From Dictyobacter formicarum (GTDB taxonomy: Bacteria; Chloroflexota; Ktedonobacteria; Ktedonobacterales; Ktedonobacteraceae): a stretch of 64,000 nt of DNA. A program made the translations under genes and the position numbers. Location of the stretch: contig NZ_BNJJ01000004.1 in assembly GCF_016587435.1 (NCBI RefSeq), forward strand, positions 124,001-188,000, written 5' to 3'. Under the pieces are notes generated by a model. That model was not told the origin of the DNA. It searched no databases and saw nothing but the letters and a program-made list of their open reading frames with translations. Positions 52,228 through 60,051 of the stretch are shown here, piece by piece (the stretch's first letter is position 1; the number at the start of each line of letters is the position of its first letter).

Positions 52228-52536
52228 TTACTTATCATTGGTTGGATGGAGTTCTGCCGCGAGCTGTGCGGCAGTTTCATCTGGTGTGATACTTTCATAA
52301 TCTGGATGCAGTTTAAACGTGAGTGCACGAATATTTTTTGTGCGCCGTGAGTATTCTGTGCCTGATAGACGCGAAAGGGATGCCAGGAGTCGGTCGATAT
52401 GCTCGGGCGTTCCCTGATTCTGCTGATCCAGCAAAATGACTGCCCGCGGATCGATGTTGGTGTCTTTAATCAATTGGTGAAGTGTGATATTATGCCGCAA
52501 ACGGGCTTCTCTAAATGTTGCACGAGAGTCACTCAT
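52228..52536 (-). CDS. XRE-like helix-turn-helix protein
   Basis: 102 residues. The first 65 fit a Cro/C1-type HTH fold (FREARLRHNITLHQLIKDTN then IDPRAVILLDQQNQG, followed by IDRLLASLSRLSGTEYS). The rest is a polar acidic tail. No effector domain. GGGAG lies upstream of the ATG. No obvious target; neighbouring genes are unrelated. Confidence 0.65.
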   Translation of the reverse strand: MSDSRATFREARLRHNITLHQLIKDTNIDPRAVILLDQQNQGTPEHIDRLLASLSRLSGTEYSRRTKNIRALTFKLHPDYESITPDETAAQLAAELHPTNDK

Positions 52537-52813
52537 CTTCTTTATTCTCCCTTACCATCATTTCCGGTAGTGCTAAATGCGGTGCGTTCAGTGTGGTTTT
52601 TATTCACATCCGCCTTCATTTATTTAGACGATTTAAACGCCTAAATAAACGCTCTACCACCAATAATTAACCAAAAATACTCTTTCTCTTCAAGCTTATT
52701 TTGCGTCCCATTCCAATAAAACTCTTGACTTTCTCTATTTTTTAGGTTATCATCACCTATGAGTAAAGAACTTAGATGTTTGTATCCTATAAAAATGGCA
52801 GCGAAAGGGAATC

Positions 52814-53356
52814 ATGTACTCTGATATCCTGATATTAACGATGCTGCGGGTACGGCCACAGCACGGTTATGAGCTGAAGAAGAGCGTTCAGCGTGTTCTG
52901 GGACAGTCGATCTCATTAAATAATAAGATTTTATATCCAGCATTGCGACGCTTCGAAGATATGGGAGCGGTACAGCGCCAGGTGTTGCATCAGGAGGGAA
53001 AGCCGGATCGCCATATCTATCAGCTAACTGATCGGGGCATGGAGGTGTTAGAAGCTCTTCTGCGTGAATATACGCCAGAAAGTTTGAGCGATAATGCTGA
53101 GTTTATGGTGCGTGTGGCTTTTTTTGAATGGTTAGATCCAGCGGTTTGTGTCGATATTCTGACCATGAGGGCGCAATCTGTCGAAAAACATATGCAGCAT
53201 ATGAATACGATGCTGCGGGCGACTGAAGAGATGGAGAAGCGCCCCTATGCTCGCCGTTTGCTGCAGTTTCAATTGCAGCAGATACAGAATGAACTGGTAT
53301 GGATCGATAGCTTGAAGCAAGAATTTTTGTCTCAGCTAGAGCATCAATCTTGCTAA
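52814..53356 (+). CDS. PadR-family transcriptional regulator
   Basis: 180 residues. A winged helix of PadR type (ILILTMLRVRPQHGYELKKS, ISLNNKILYPALRRFEDMGA, DRHIYQLTDRGMEVLEALL) is followed by a helical dimerisation tail (PADR C-terminal type, HMQHMNTMLRATEEMEKRPY). It sits 19 bases before the P450 gene in one operon and probably controls it, perhaps in response to a phenolic or other small aromatic compound. AAGGGAATC precedes the ATG. Confidence 0.88.
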   Translation: MYSDILILTMLRVRPQHGYELKKSVQRVLGQSISLNNKILYPALRRFEDMGAVQRQVLHQEGKPDRHIYQLTDRGMEVLEALLREYTPESLSDNAEFMVRVAFFEWLDPAVCVDILTMRAQSVEKHMQHMNTMLRATEEMEKRPYARRLLQFQLQQIQNELVWIDSLKQEFLSQLEHQSC

Positions 53357-53375
53357 CTGTTTGAGAGGTGAACAG

Positions 53376-54746
53376 ATGACTGAGCAGCTAGCTATAGAGT
53401 GGAAAGCGGGCGTGACCGATGCCCCTCTGGCACCAATGGTTAATCCCGAAGACCTGCGTGGCGCACATAATATCTTTGTTGAGCAGTATCGTAAGCTTGG
53501 ACCCATTTTCCGCCTTCCCCAACGCAGTTCTGGCCGACCCCTGATCGTTCTGGCCGGCCCAGATGCCAATGCTTTTATTGCTCGCTATGAAGACGAGTTC
53601 TTCACCACGCAAGAACAATGGCAGGAGTTTGATGCTGCCATGCACATCGAAGGTACCACTGACAGGAGCATGGCGCGCGATGGCCAGGCGAACAAGCAGC
53701 GCCGCGCCCAGGCGAGCCGCACCTATTCACGAACCCGGGTATTGGATCAACTGGCCGATATGGTAGATATTACCATAGCCCATACACAATCCTGGCAACC
53801 TGGAACCAGTATCGCGGTCCGACCGGCCATGCAGCGTATTGTTTCGGAGCAACTGGGTCAACTGCTGGTTCACTTTGGACCTGGCGAGTATCTGCAAGAT
53901 TTTATTGCGTATCTGGATACCTCGATTAAAAGTGCCTTCGGAGAGGACGAGCAGGCCAGACAGGCGCTGTCTGCGCCGGAGTTTCTACGTGCTAAGGAGC
54001 GTGTACTTGAACTCGGTCGGGCCGTGCTTGAGGAACATCGCCGCCATCCGCGCGTGAGTGGCAAGCCTGATATGATTGATGAAATCTTAGAGCGGGCGGC
54101 GCAGGACCCTGAGCACTATCCTGAGTCAGCGCTGGAACTGGCTGGCCTGGGACCCTTTCTGGTGGGTCTGGATACGGTTGCCAATACCTGTAGTTTTATG
54201 ACTTATGCGTTATTGAAGAATCCGGATGTTCTTGATCGGGTCTTGCAAGAAGTGGATGCTGCCTGGTCACGGTGCGATTTTAGTTGGGAGACTCTTAAGC
54301 AGTTGACTACGTTACATGGAGCGGCGATGGAGACGCTGCGCTTGTATCCGGTGGCGACCGGTCATCGTGCGCGCGTGGCGCAGCCGTTGAGCTATGCTGG
54401 CTATCAGTTGTCGCCCGGCGACGATGTGTTTGTGGCCATGACTGTGTCGCACTTTTTGCCAGAGTTGTATCCTGAGCCCGAACGCTTTGATATCGATCGC
54501 TATCGCGAGCCTCGGAATGAGCATCGCCAGCGCGGCGCTTATTTTCCCTTTGGGCTGGGAAATCACACCTGTCTGGGAGCCGGCATCGCTGAAATAGAGA
54601 TCATGGTGACGATGGCGACGCTATTTCATCGCTATCAATTGAGTATGGATCCCGTGGATTATCAGCTATCCATTGAACATGATCCTACGCCCGCACCGGG
54701 CAAGAACTTTCGTATCAAAGTCGATGCGCTGCGGCACTCCTCGTGA
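53376..54746 (+). CDS. Cytochrome P450
   Basis: 456 residues, soluble. I-helix LGPFLVGLDTVANTCSFMTY with the acid-Thr pair, K-helix ETLRLYPV (ExxR), and heme-binding loop FPFGLGNHTCLGAGIAEIEI with the axial Cys. AERFDIDRYREPRNEH-like PERFDIDRYREPRNEH lies before it. Length matches bacterial and fungal-like class P450s. No ferredoxin or reductase gene is nearby. ATG at 53376 with AGAGG upstream; the TTG at 53361 is less likely. Substrate unknown; co-transcription with a PadR gene suggests an aromatic compound or detoxification. Confidence 0.92.
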   Translation: MTEQLAIEWKAGVTDAPLAPMVNPEDLRGAHNIFVEQYRKLGPIFRLPQRSSGRPLIVLAGPDANAFIARYEDEFFTTQEQWQEFDAAMHIEGTTDRSMARDGQANKQRRAQASRTYSRTRVLDQLADMVDITIAHTQSWQPGTSIAVRPAMQRIVSEQLGQLLVHFGPGEYLQDFIAYLDTSIKSAFGEDEQARQALSAPEFLRAKERVLELGRAVLEEHRRHPRVSGKPDMIDEILERAAQDPEHYPESALELAGLGPFLVGLDTVANTCSFMTYALLKNPDVLDRVLQEVDAAWSRCDFSWETLKQLTTLHGAAMETLRLYPVATGHRARVAQPLSYAGYQLSPGDDVFVAMTVSHFLPELYPEPERFDIDRYREPRNEHRQRGAYFPFGLGNHTCLGAGIAEIEIMVTMATLFHRYQLSMDPVDYQLSIEHDPTPAPGKNFRIKVDALRHSS

Positions 54747-54766
54747 TTGGTTTTTTCGTGCCTGAA

Positions 54767-54829
54767 GGGCAAAAGCGCCCGCAAGGGGCGCACCTACGGG
54801 CAAAAGCGCCCGCAAGAGGCGCGCCTACG
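54767..54829 (+). repeat. Tandem pair of 32-bp hairpin repeats
   Basis: GGGCAAAAGCGCCCGCAAGG plus GGCGCACCTACG at 54767-54798 and a near-identical copy at 54798-54829 (two differences). Same family as the hairpin arms at 7970-8039. The second copy supplies the stop codon and last residue of the zinc-ribbon gene, and both lie in a convergent gap. Confidence 0.75.
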
Positions 54830-55349
54830 AATGTTGGCGTATCTGGTTGACGGTGGGCACCAGGCGACCTCCGCAATTACCACAGAACGTGTCGCTTAAA
54901 TGGAGTGGACCATTACAGGTGGGACATAGATAATCCGGCTCATCACTGGTGGTGTGATAGCTGTCGGTATATCTGACGGGTGTGGCGGCTAGCATGGGCG
55001 ACTGCAGGGGCGTTTCAATGACACCTGGATTGCTAGCCGCTGGCCATGCTGTGGCTGGTCTGTAATTGGATGTTGAGGGAGGTGCCTGCCAGGGCATGGT
55101 TTGTGGCACATAGGTGCCCTGGCGACCCGATGTGACAATTGGATGGGTTGCGGTACCGCAATAGTGGCAATAGTTGTCGCTGCGGCGCAGACGTTTTAAA
55201 CAGACGGAACACTGCTTGCTTCTGGCCCACTGAAGTATTATGAGAGAGAGCAGAAAAACGACCAGGCCACAGAAGAACAGGGCGATATAGATAAGGCTGA
55301 TCGATGCCAGCGTAATAGTTGCCTCTATTATATAAGGCGCTTGAGTCAA
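54825..55349 (-). CDS. Membrane-anchored double zinc-ribbon protein
   Basis: 174 residues. N-terminal membrane helix (SLIYIALFFCGLVVFLLSLI), a first ribbon CSVCLKRLRRSDNYCHYCG at about 47-65, a Pro/Ser-rich linker, and a second ribbon CPTCNGPLHLSDTFCGNCG near the C-terminus. Likely a cytoplasmic domain that binds protein or nucleic acid at the membrane; role unknown. The gene's end lies inside a hairpin repeat, so the original C-terminus may have been altered by that insertion. Confidence 0.75.
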   Translation of the reverse strand: MTQAPYIIEATITLASISLIYIALFFCGLVVFLLSLIILQWARSKQCSVCLKRLRRSDNYCHYCGTATHPIVTSGRQGTYVPQTMPWQAPPSTSNYRPATAWPAASNPGVIETPLQSPMLAATPVRYTDSYHTTSDEPDYLCPTCNGPLHLSDTFCGNCGGRLVPTVNQIRQHS

Positions 55350-55603
55350 CGTTGTACCTCCAGATCAGATAAGCCTGTAAAGTCAGGAGCGTGAATATTT
55401 CATTTGTCTCTACACATTTGAGTGATTGTCACCTTATGCTGTTGATGAATATATTACATGCAAAATACCTGCTGGTCAATACGACAAGGTTGCGATGTGA
55501 ATCAGGTCACAATTTAGCTTGAGTAATTAGGGGCAGTTACAATCTGCTCAGAAGCCTGTTTGCCGGCTCACAGGGTGCCTCTGAGGAGGAAGTATATTTC
55601 TTG

Positions 55604-55804
55604 TCAGTGTTGGTGTGTGGATGTCTGATTTTGAGGTTTGCTGCAATAAGCCTGTAAAAATTCCGCGTTTTGCAAAAAATTCTCTCGCCGGCCTGGCTTG
55701 ATCATATAGCTATTAGCTCCCTGCTGGAAACAAGCGGTGATCCTTTCATCGTCTGCTGAAGATGTCCAGATAATGACTGGAATGTGTTTTAATTGTTCAT
55801 CTTT
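55604..55804 (-). pseudogene. C-terminal remnant of a response-regulator receiver
   Basis: An in-frame stretch without a start codon translates to DEQLKHIPVIIWTSSADDER, ITACFQQGANSYMIKPGRRE and so on to a stop at 55604. It matches strands 4-5 of an Rcp1-type receiver, including the switch residue (TSS) and the Lys-Pro after strand 5. The acidic pocket and phosphorylation Asp are missing. It lies directly after the intact receiver gene at 55806, in another frame, so it is the relic of a third receiver. Confidence 0.75.
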
Positions 55805-55805
55805 A

Positions 55806-56207
55806 TTATTGATTGAGAAGTCGATTGACAGTATCTAATAGTTCGTCCAGATCGAATGGTTTGGCGATGCCGATCACCTTGAGTTGTGCAAACGCTCCTC
55901 GTGGGAGATTTGCACTCATCAGGATAATTGGAGTGTCGTAGAAGGCCTGTTGCATGCGAAGTTCACGAGAGAGCTGCAAGCCATCCATTTCAGGAAGTTG
56001 ATAGTCTAGAATGAACAGGTCTGGTTTGACCGTTTCGATCACCCTCAGTGCCCGTTCGGCCGTTGGGACAAGAATCGATCGATAAGGTGTCTCCTCGGAA
56101 AAGGCTAATGTGAGGAATAAGCCAATCGCGTTGTCATCCTCAACAATGACTATCGTCGTTTGCGTATGTTTTATTTCTTCGTTTTTCTGTAACTCAAAAT
56201 GAGGCAC
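55806..56207 (-). CDS. Single-domain response regulator (receiver only)
   Basis: 133 residues. IVIVEDDNAIGLFLTLAF, phosphorylation Asp in DLFILDYQLPEMDGLQLSRE, switch in IILMSANLPRGAF, Lys in IGIAKPFDLDELLD. No output domain, so it acts through protein contacts. The first ten residues are polar; a start further in is possible. It lies 92 bases downstream of another receiver gene and just upstream of a receiver relic. Confidence 0.88.
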   Translation of the reverse strand: MPHFELQKNEEIKHTQTTIVIVEDDNAIGLFLTLAFSEETPYRSILVPTAERALRVIETVKPDLFILDYQLPEMDGLQLSRELRMQQAFYDTPIILMSANLPRGAFAQLKVIGIAKPFDLDELLDTVNRLLNQ

Positions 56208-56299
56208 AAATCTCCTCCCGGATGCGCTTCAGTTCGGAAATAAAAAAACTGCTTTACTGGCTTCTTTTAATGTCGCCGCAAAGGCGTCTGGTGTGTTGC

Positions 56300-56692
56300 T
56301 TAGGACGTCGGGGTTGGGGGCAGCGCGAGCAACTTTTTTACAACCTGTAAGAGCTCTTCGACATCGAATGGCTTGAATACAATATCGATGGTGGGCGTCT
56401 TTAATGCATCGATCTTGTCTTGCAATTCATGTTCTGCGGCCGTACAGAGCATAAGAGGAATTGATGCGGTCTGGGTATGCTTTTGAAGCAATTCAAAAAA
56501 TGTCCATCCTTCTTGTTTGAATCCAATCATTAAATCTAGAACAATTAAGTGCGGCTGAATATGCTCTACTTCAGTAAGATCAGTATATATGGTATCAGTT
56601 GTATATATTTCGTACCCCTCGCCTTCGAGGAGCAAGCGATAAAGTTCTAAAATATCTGGTTCATCTTCAATAACAAGAATTCGTGTGGCCAC
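56300..56692 (-). CDS. Single-domain response regulator (receiver only)
   Basis: 130 residues. ILVIEDEPDILELYRLLLEG with the acidic pair, phosphorylation Asp in LIVLDLMIGFKQEGWTFFEL, PLMLCTAAEHELQDKIDAL and VFKPFDVEELLQVVKKLL. The loop after the Asp is GFKQEG rather than the usual MPxMDG, so its partner contacts may differ. The start codon is the ATG at 56692. Paired with the receiver gene at 55806. Confidence 0.88.
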   Translation of the reverse strand: MATRILVIEDEPDILELYRLLLEGEGYEIYTTDTIYTDLTEVEHIQPHLIVLDLMIGFKQEGWTFFELLQKHTQTASIPLMLCTAAEHELQDKIDALKTPTIDIVFKPFDVEELLQVVKKLLALPPTPTS

Positions 56693-56842
56693 GTTGATAC
56701 CTCATAATTGGAATGCACATACAATGTGCCAAAATTGAGCTCATTGTGTGCAGAGAAATGGCTAAGATAATTTATTATAATACATAGCTTAATCGAGAAG
56801 ATAGTTATTGAGCCTTTTGTGTCAGGTTTATATAGATCTTTC

Positions 56843-57264
56843 TTCAAAAAGTGCTTGTTTCGCCGTGTACGGCGAGCAAAGCACCCCTGTACGGGCGTCC
56901 GCATGCGCGGCCGCACTTTTTTATTCAGAATGTGTTTGATTCCCAGCGTGCTGGGAATCAAAGCGCCCCCGAGCCTGGGGAACGCAGGCGTCCCCAATCT
57001 CTTTTTTATGTTGGTGCAAAAAGTGCGCACAGCGCACTTTTTGCACCAACATAAAAACCTCTTTTGAGCTCCGCAGGAGCGTAGCGTGAGGCGGAGAGAT
57101 CACGATGGGCGTGGGAGTCTGACACAGTCTCAGGCAATGGTGCAAAAAAGGCGCGCCCAGCGCGCCTTTTTTGCACCATTGCCTGAATAAAACTGTTTGA
57201 GCGCCGCAGGCGCTCGTGTCAGGGGCCGAAGGCGCGAACCCTATGGCTTTCAGGCCCGCTTTAA
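56843..57264 (+). repeat. Palindromic intergenic element, copy 10, interrupted by copy 11
   Basis: Outer element: left end TTCAAAAAGTGCTTG, head GTACGGGCGTCCGCATGCGC (56890-56909), left arm start TTTTATTCAG (56919-56928), then, after an insertion, GCAATGGTGC and the remaining core (57130-57186, perfect 27-bp arms), type-1 tail and right end ATGGCTTTCAGGCCCGC. Without the insertion it would be about 217 bp, the family size. Confidence 0.8.
56929..57129 (+). mobile_element. Palindromic element copy 11, inserted into copy 10
   Basis: 201 bp, flanked by the direct repeat TCAG (56925-56928 and 57130-57133). Ends TGTGTTTGATTCCCA and, inverted, TGTGTCAGACTCCCA agree at 12 of 15 positions. It contains the head hairpin at 56935-56962, type-2 head, a core with perfect 26-bp arms at 57003-57057 and a type-2 tail. 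Non-coding; it would need a transposase in trans. Confidence 0.8.
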
Positions 57265-57348
57265 GCTTTTGGGTCTTTCTATGTACATGGCAGTGTATTT
57301 ATGTTATGTTTGTGTCAAGGCCTGGATGGTTGAGACTGGTAAATGCAT

Positions 57349-57489
57349 TTAGATATAATTAGCGAAACTATTGTTGAGTATCGCTGCCAGCAATAACCGC
57401 TGTAGTATTATGTCTGCTGCCGATGGTTCAGATAGATAAATAGCGCCGATAGGCTTGGTACCTTTTTCGTGTGAAACGGTTACCTCCAT
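57349..57489 (-). CDS. Small hypothetical protein
   Basis: 46 residues, unrecognised, starting MEVTVSHEKGTKPIGAIYLS and ending in a hydrophobic helix-like part (ADIILQRLLLAAILNNSFAN). AGAGAGGAATC directly before the ATG is a strong ribosome site, which is why I list it. No similar neighbour; the remainder of the 56693-57582 gap is repeat DNA. Confidence 0.4.
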   Translation of the reverse strand: MEVTVSHEKGTKPIGAIYLSEPSAADIILQRLLLAAILNNSFANYI

Positions 57490-57582
57490 GATTCCTCTCT
57501 CGTATTAGACAAGTGTAGCGTTTGTGCAACCTGTGTTGCGAGCATCTGAAGATGTAGACATATTGAGTGTAGAATAATTATT

Positions 57583-59340
57583 ATGAGTAAAACGATAGAA
57601 ACAGGGCAACCAATACCAAATCAGTTAGCGGGTCAAAAAAAAGCTCGACCATGGTTTATGATCTTTTGTGTACTGGCTTTTGTCGTATGCATTTTGCTAA
57701 GCACCACGCCTATTGCTCGCCTGAAGAACGTAGGCTATACAGGTTTGACGGAGGATATTGCGACCCCACACAATTTTACACCACTAGCGATGCCATTTTT
57801 AACTGGTTGGGGGCGTTGGCTGCCGATGCATTTTTCCCATGCGGATAATGTGGCGATCTATCTGACGGGCAACCTCGAGGTTTTGTTGCTGCTGGCGCTG
57901 ACTTTTGTCATTTATACAGTAGCTGCCTACTTTATTGCCAGGCGTGCTAGCGACGAGCAGATGCGAGTAGTGCGCCGCTGGATGTGGATTGGCGCTATTA
58001 TCGCGGGCGTGATTTTTGTCCTGACTCCTGGTATGGCTTCAAAAGATCTCTTTGTGTATGCTGATTACGGCAATCTGGTGGGGGCGCATGGCGCGAATCC
58101 ATATTTTTCTACTCCCAGACAGGTTGCTTATAACGATCTGCTGACACATATCGACGGCTGGAGCGACGCGCCATCCGCCTATGGACCCATCTGGGTCTAT
58201 CTGGCCGGACTGCTCTCGCTTATTTTTGGTGATAACCCACTACCTTACTTTTATATTTATCGATGCCTGGGGCTCGCCTGCCATGTGTTGAATGTGTTGT
58301 TGATTGGACGCATTTTACGTATGAATGGGCGCTCGGAACGTACCGTGACGCTGGGAATGTTCCTCTACGCTTTGAATCCTTTGATGCTGTTTGAGGGACC
58401 TCTTGGGGCTCATAACGATGTTTTCATGAGTACGTTGCTGTTGTATGGCTTCTTACTCTGCTTTCGCGCCAATCAGCTTGGCTTTACCCGATTCAAGCAT
58501 TATTGGCCGGCGCTGGTGGTGTTGACGCTGGCCGTGCTGGTAAAGTTTACCTCGATCCCGGTGATCATCCTTTTCTTGTTTGTGCTGGCCGCTAAAACGT
58601 TGGGTGCGCCACGTAAGATAGCGCGGGAAATGCCCTGGGGGGCTGCCTTGAAAAATGTCGTCATCGCCGGTGCGCTCTTTGTTGCGATTACGCTAGCTGC
58701 ATATTTACCCTTCTGGATTGGTCATGGATTGAGCGAGATCGTGCGCAGTTTCGGTACGCCGCCATCTTCCAGTGGGGCGCAAAATTCTTTGATGCGTGTG
58801 GCGATGAACTGGCTATATGTGCACCCCCATACTTCGATTCCAGTGGTCACTTTTGTTGCTCATGCGCTGGCCAATCGTGGCTTCTGGAGTAAAGTTGATA
58901 TCCTGGTGATGGGTGTGGCAGTGCTTGCGGGTGCCTGGTATACCTGGCGCTCACCCTCGATGCGTACCCTGGTGGTAGGTAGCCTGACAACCATGACCAT
59001 TATTCTGATTGTTACTCCCTGGTTCTATTCCTGGTACGTAGTCTGGCTGGTTGCGCTGGCCCCGATCATGCTGGCCTTTTCGACGGGACGTTTTACGCGT
59101 GCGCTGGTGGCTTTCTGCTTCGTTTTCTCCGCCAGTGCCGTCCTTACTTACATGAATCTGGCCTTCTTCCATCTCAGCGGCTATCAGCTGGCTATACGCT
59201 ATGTTTTGATGATGGCGCCACCGATTATCGCTGCGCTGGCTGTCTATTTCTATATCCGTGCGCGGCACAAGTCCGCGCCAAAGACAGAAGAGTTACCCGC
59301 GCCCTCGGAATCTGAAGATACCAGTGTCGCAACCAGGTAA
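57583..59340 (+). CDS. GT-C-type membrane glycosyltransferase, MptA/MptB-like
   Basis: 585 residues with about twelve membrane helices. Features of polyprenyl-phosphomannose-dependent mannosyltransferases: the early acidic motif SKDLFVYADYGNLV, GANPYFSTP, APSAYGPIWVYLAGL, ALNPLMLFEGPLGAHNDVFM and VTPWFYSWYVVW. It would transfer a lipid-linked sugar to a cell-envelope glycan on the outer face. Donor and acceptor are inferred only. A polar Gln-rich N-terminus and acidic C-terminus face the cytoplasm. No good ribosome site is visible before the ATG. A 56-bp palindrome follows the stop. Confidence 0.8.
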   Translation: MSKTIETGQPIPNQLAGQKKARPWFMIFCVLAFVVCILLSTTPIARLKNVGYTGLTEDIATPHNFTPLAMPFLTGWGRWLPMHFSHADNVAIYLTGNLEVLLLLALTFVIYTVAAYFIARRASDEQMRVVRRWMWIGAIIAGVIFVLTPGMASKDLFVYADYGNLVGAHGANPYFSTPRQVAYNDLLTHIDGWSDAPSAYGPIWVYLAGLLSLIFGDNPLPYFYIYRCLGLACHVLNVLLIGRILRMNGRSERTVTLGMFLYALNPLMLFEGPLGAHNDVFMSTLLLYGFLLCFRANQLGFTRFKHYWPALVVLTLAVLVKFTSIPVIILFLFVLAAKTLGAPRKIAREMPWGAALKNVVIAGALFVAITLAAYLPFWIGHGLSEIVRSFGTPPSSSGAQNSLMRVAMNWLYVHPHTSIPVVTFVAHALANRGFWSKVDILVMGVAVLAGAWYTWRSPSMRTLVVGSLTTMTIILIVTPWFYSWYVVWLVALAPIMLAFSTGRFTRALVAFCFVFSASAVLTYMNLAFFHLSGYQLAIRYVLMMAPPIIAALAVYFYIRARHKSAPKTEELPAPSESEDTSVATR

Positions 59341-59344
59341 TATG

Positions 59345-59400
59345 TTGTACGCGCATAAAAATAGCTGCCCACGTGGGCAGCTATTTTTATGCGCGTACAA
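59345..59400. terminator. Perfect 56-bp palindrome
   Basis: Two 28-base arms with no unpaired loop: TTGTACGCGCATAAAAATAG plus CTGCCCAC and its complement. The centre has the A-run/GC stem/T-run form. It starts four bases after the glycosyltransferase stop. Confidence 0.85.
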
Positions 59401-59484
59401 CAGTCCCGATAGGTTCCTTTATCGTGGCTTGCATGATAGAATTTTGATGGTTAATAAATATTATGTAAAGGGTGTTCTGTATTT

Positions 59485-59724
59485 ATGAAAATTTGCACAT
59501 GTGGAAATTGTGAAGAATGTCGTGTGCGTGAGGCGCTACTAGAATTTGCACGTCAACGAGAGTATGCTGCTTTTGAATGGCTTCCCAGCTCAACCATAGT
59601 TGGCAGCGAGCAGGGCTGGAATGCTTTTGCGCGCACCCACACTGTGCGCGAGCTATTCTGGGTCTTACATGTAGCCAGAGAATCCGAAGGCTATGTATCC
59701 GGACTAGAGGCCGTAGCTCACTAA
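59485..59724 (+). CDS. Small Cys-rich protein of unknown function
   Basis: 79 residues, starting MKICTCGNCEECRVREALLE: four Cys in a CxCxxCxxC pattern within the first 12 residues, likely a metal site or a CxxC redox pair. The rest is helical and aromatic-rich (AFEWLPSSTIVGSEQGWNAF, VRELFWVLHVARESEG). Not recognised. GGGTG is a weak ribosome site. A palindromic repeat follows at 59761. The larger ORF on the other strand lies over repeats and is rejected. Confidence 0.55.
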   Translation: MKICTCGNCEECRVREALLEFARQREYAAFEWLPSSTIVGSEQGWNAFARTHTVRELFWVLHVARESEGYVSGLEAVAH

Positions 59725-59760
59725 TTCCTCTCATTTTATATTCTAAATTTGTATTTATGG

Positions 59761-59814
59761 ATAGTCCATGGTGCAAAAAATGTGTCCAGACACATTTTTT
59801 GCACCATGGACTAT
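59761..59814. repeat. Solitary palindrome core of the element family
   Basis: Perfect 26-bp arms around CA: ATAGTCCATGGTGCAAAAAA plus TGTGTC. It has the CATGGTGCA box and A-run/GC/T-run tip, but no recognisable head or tail. It lies between the Cys-rich gene and the CHAT-TIR gene, which converge. GGTCAAATTTGACC at 59887-59900 is a further short palindrome in this gap. Confidence 0.8.
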
Positions 59815-60051
59815 TTTTCAGACTTTCTGGGGTTGTGGACGCAGGGTGAGCTGTACAGCTATCATTGTATCCATGCAACCGTATCAGGTCAAATTTGACC
59901 AAGCCATTTGGAGCAAGCCGCCGGCATGCTCGCCCGCAACACGTAACGTAACCCGCACATGTACGAACGCATCTTAAACACGAGCGGGTTAAAGAGGCAT
60001 GGTCGCATGGATGGGATTGCGTTTCGGGTAGCGGATGCCTTGCCATATGCT

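Noticed and set aside
54767..54829. Possible mini-CRISPR
   Set aside because: Copies overlap without spacers and fold as terminators.
59483..60046. 187-codon open frame on the minus strand
   Set aside because: It runs across the Cys-rich gene, a perfect palindrome and repeats; composition is unlike a protein and there is no ribosome site.
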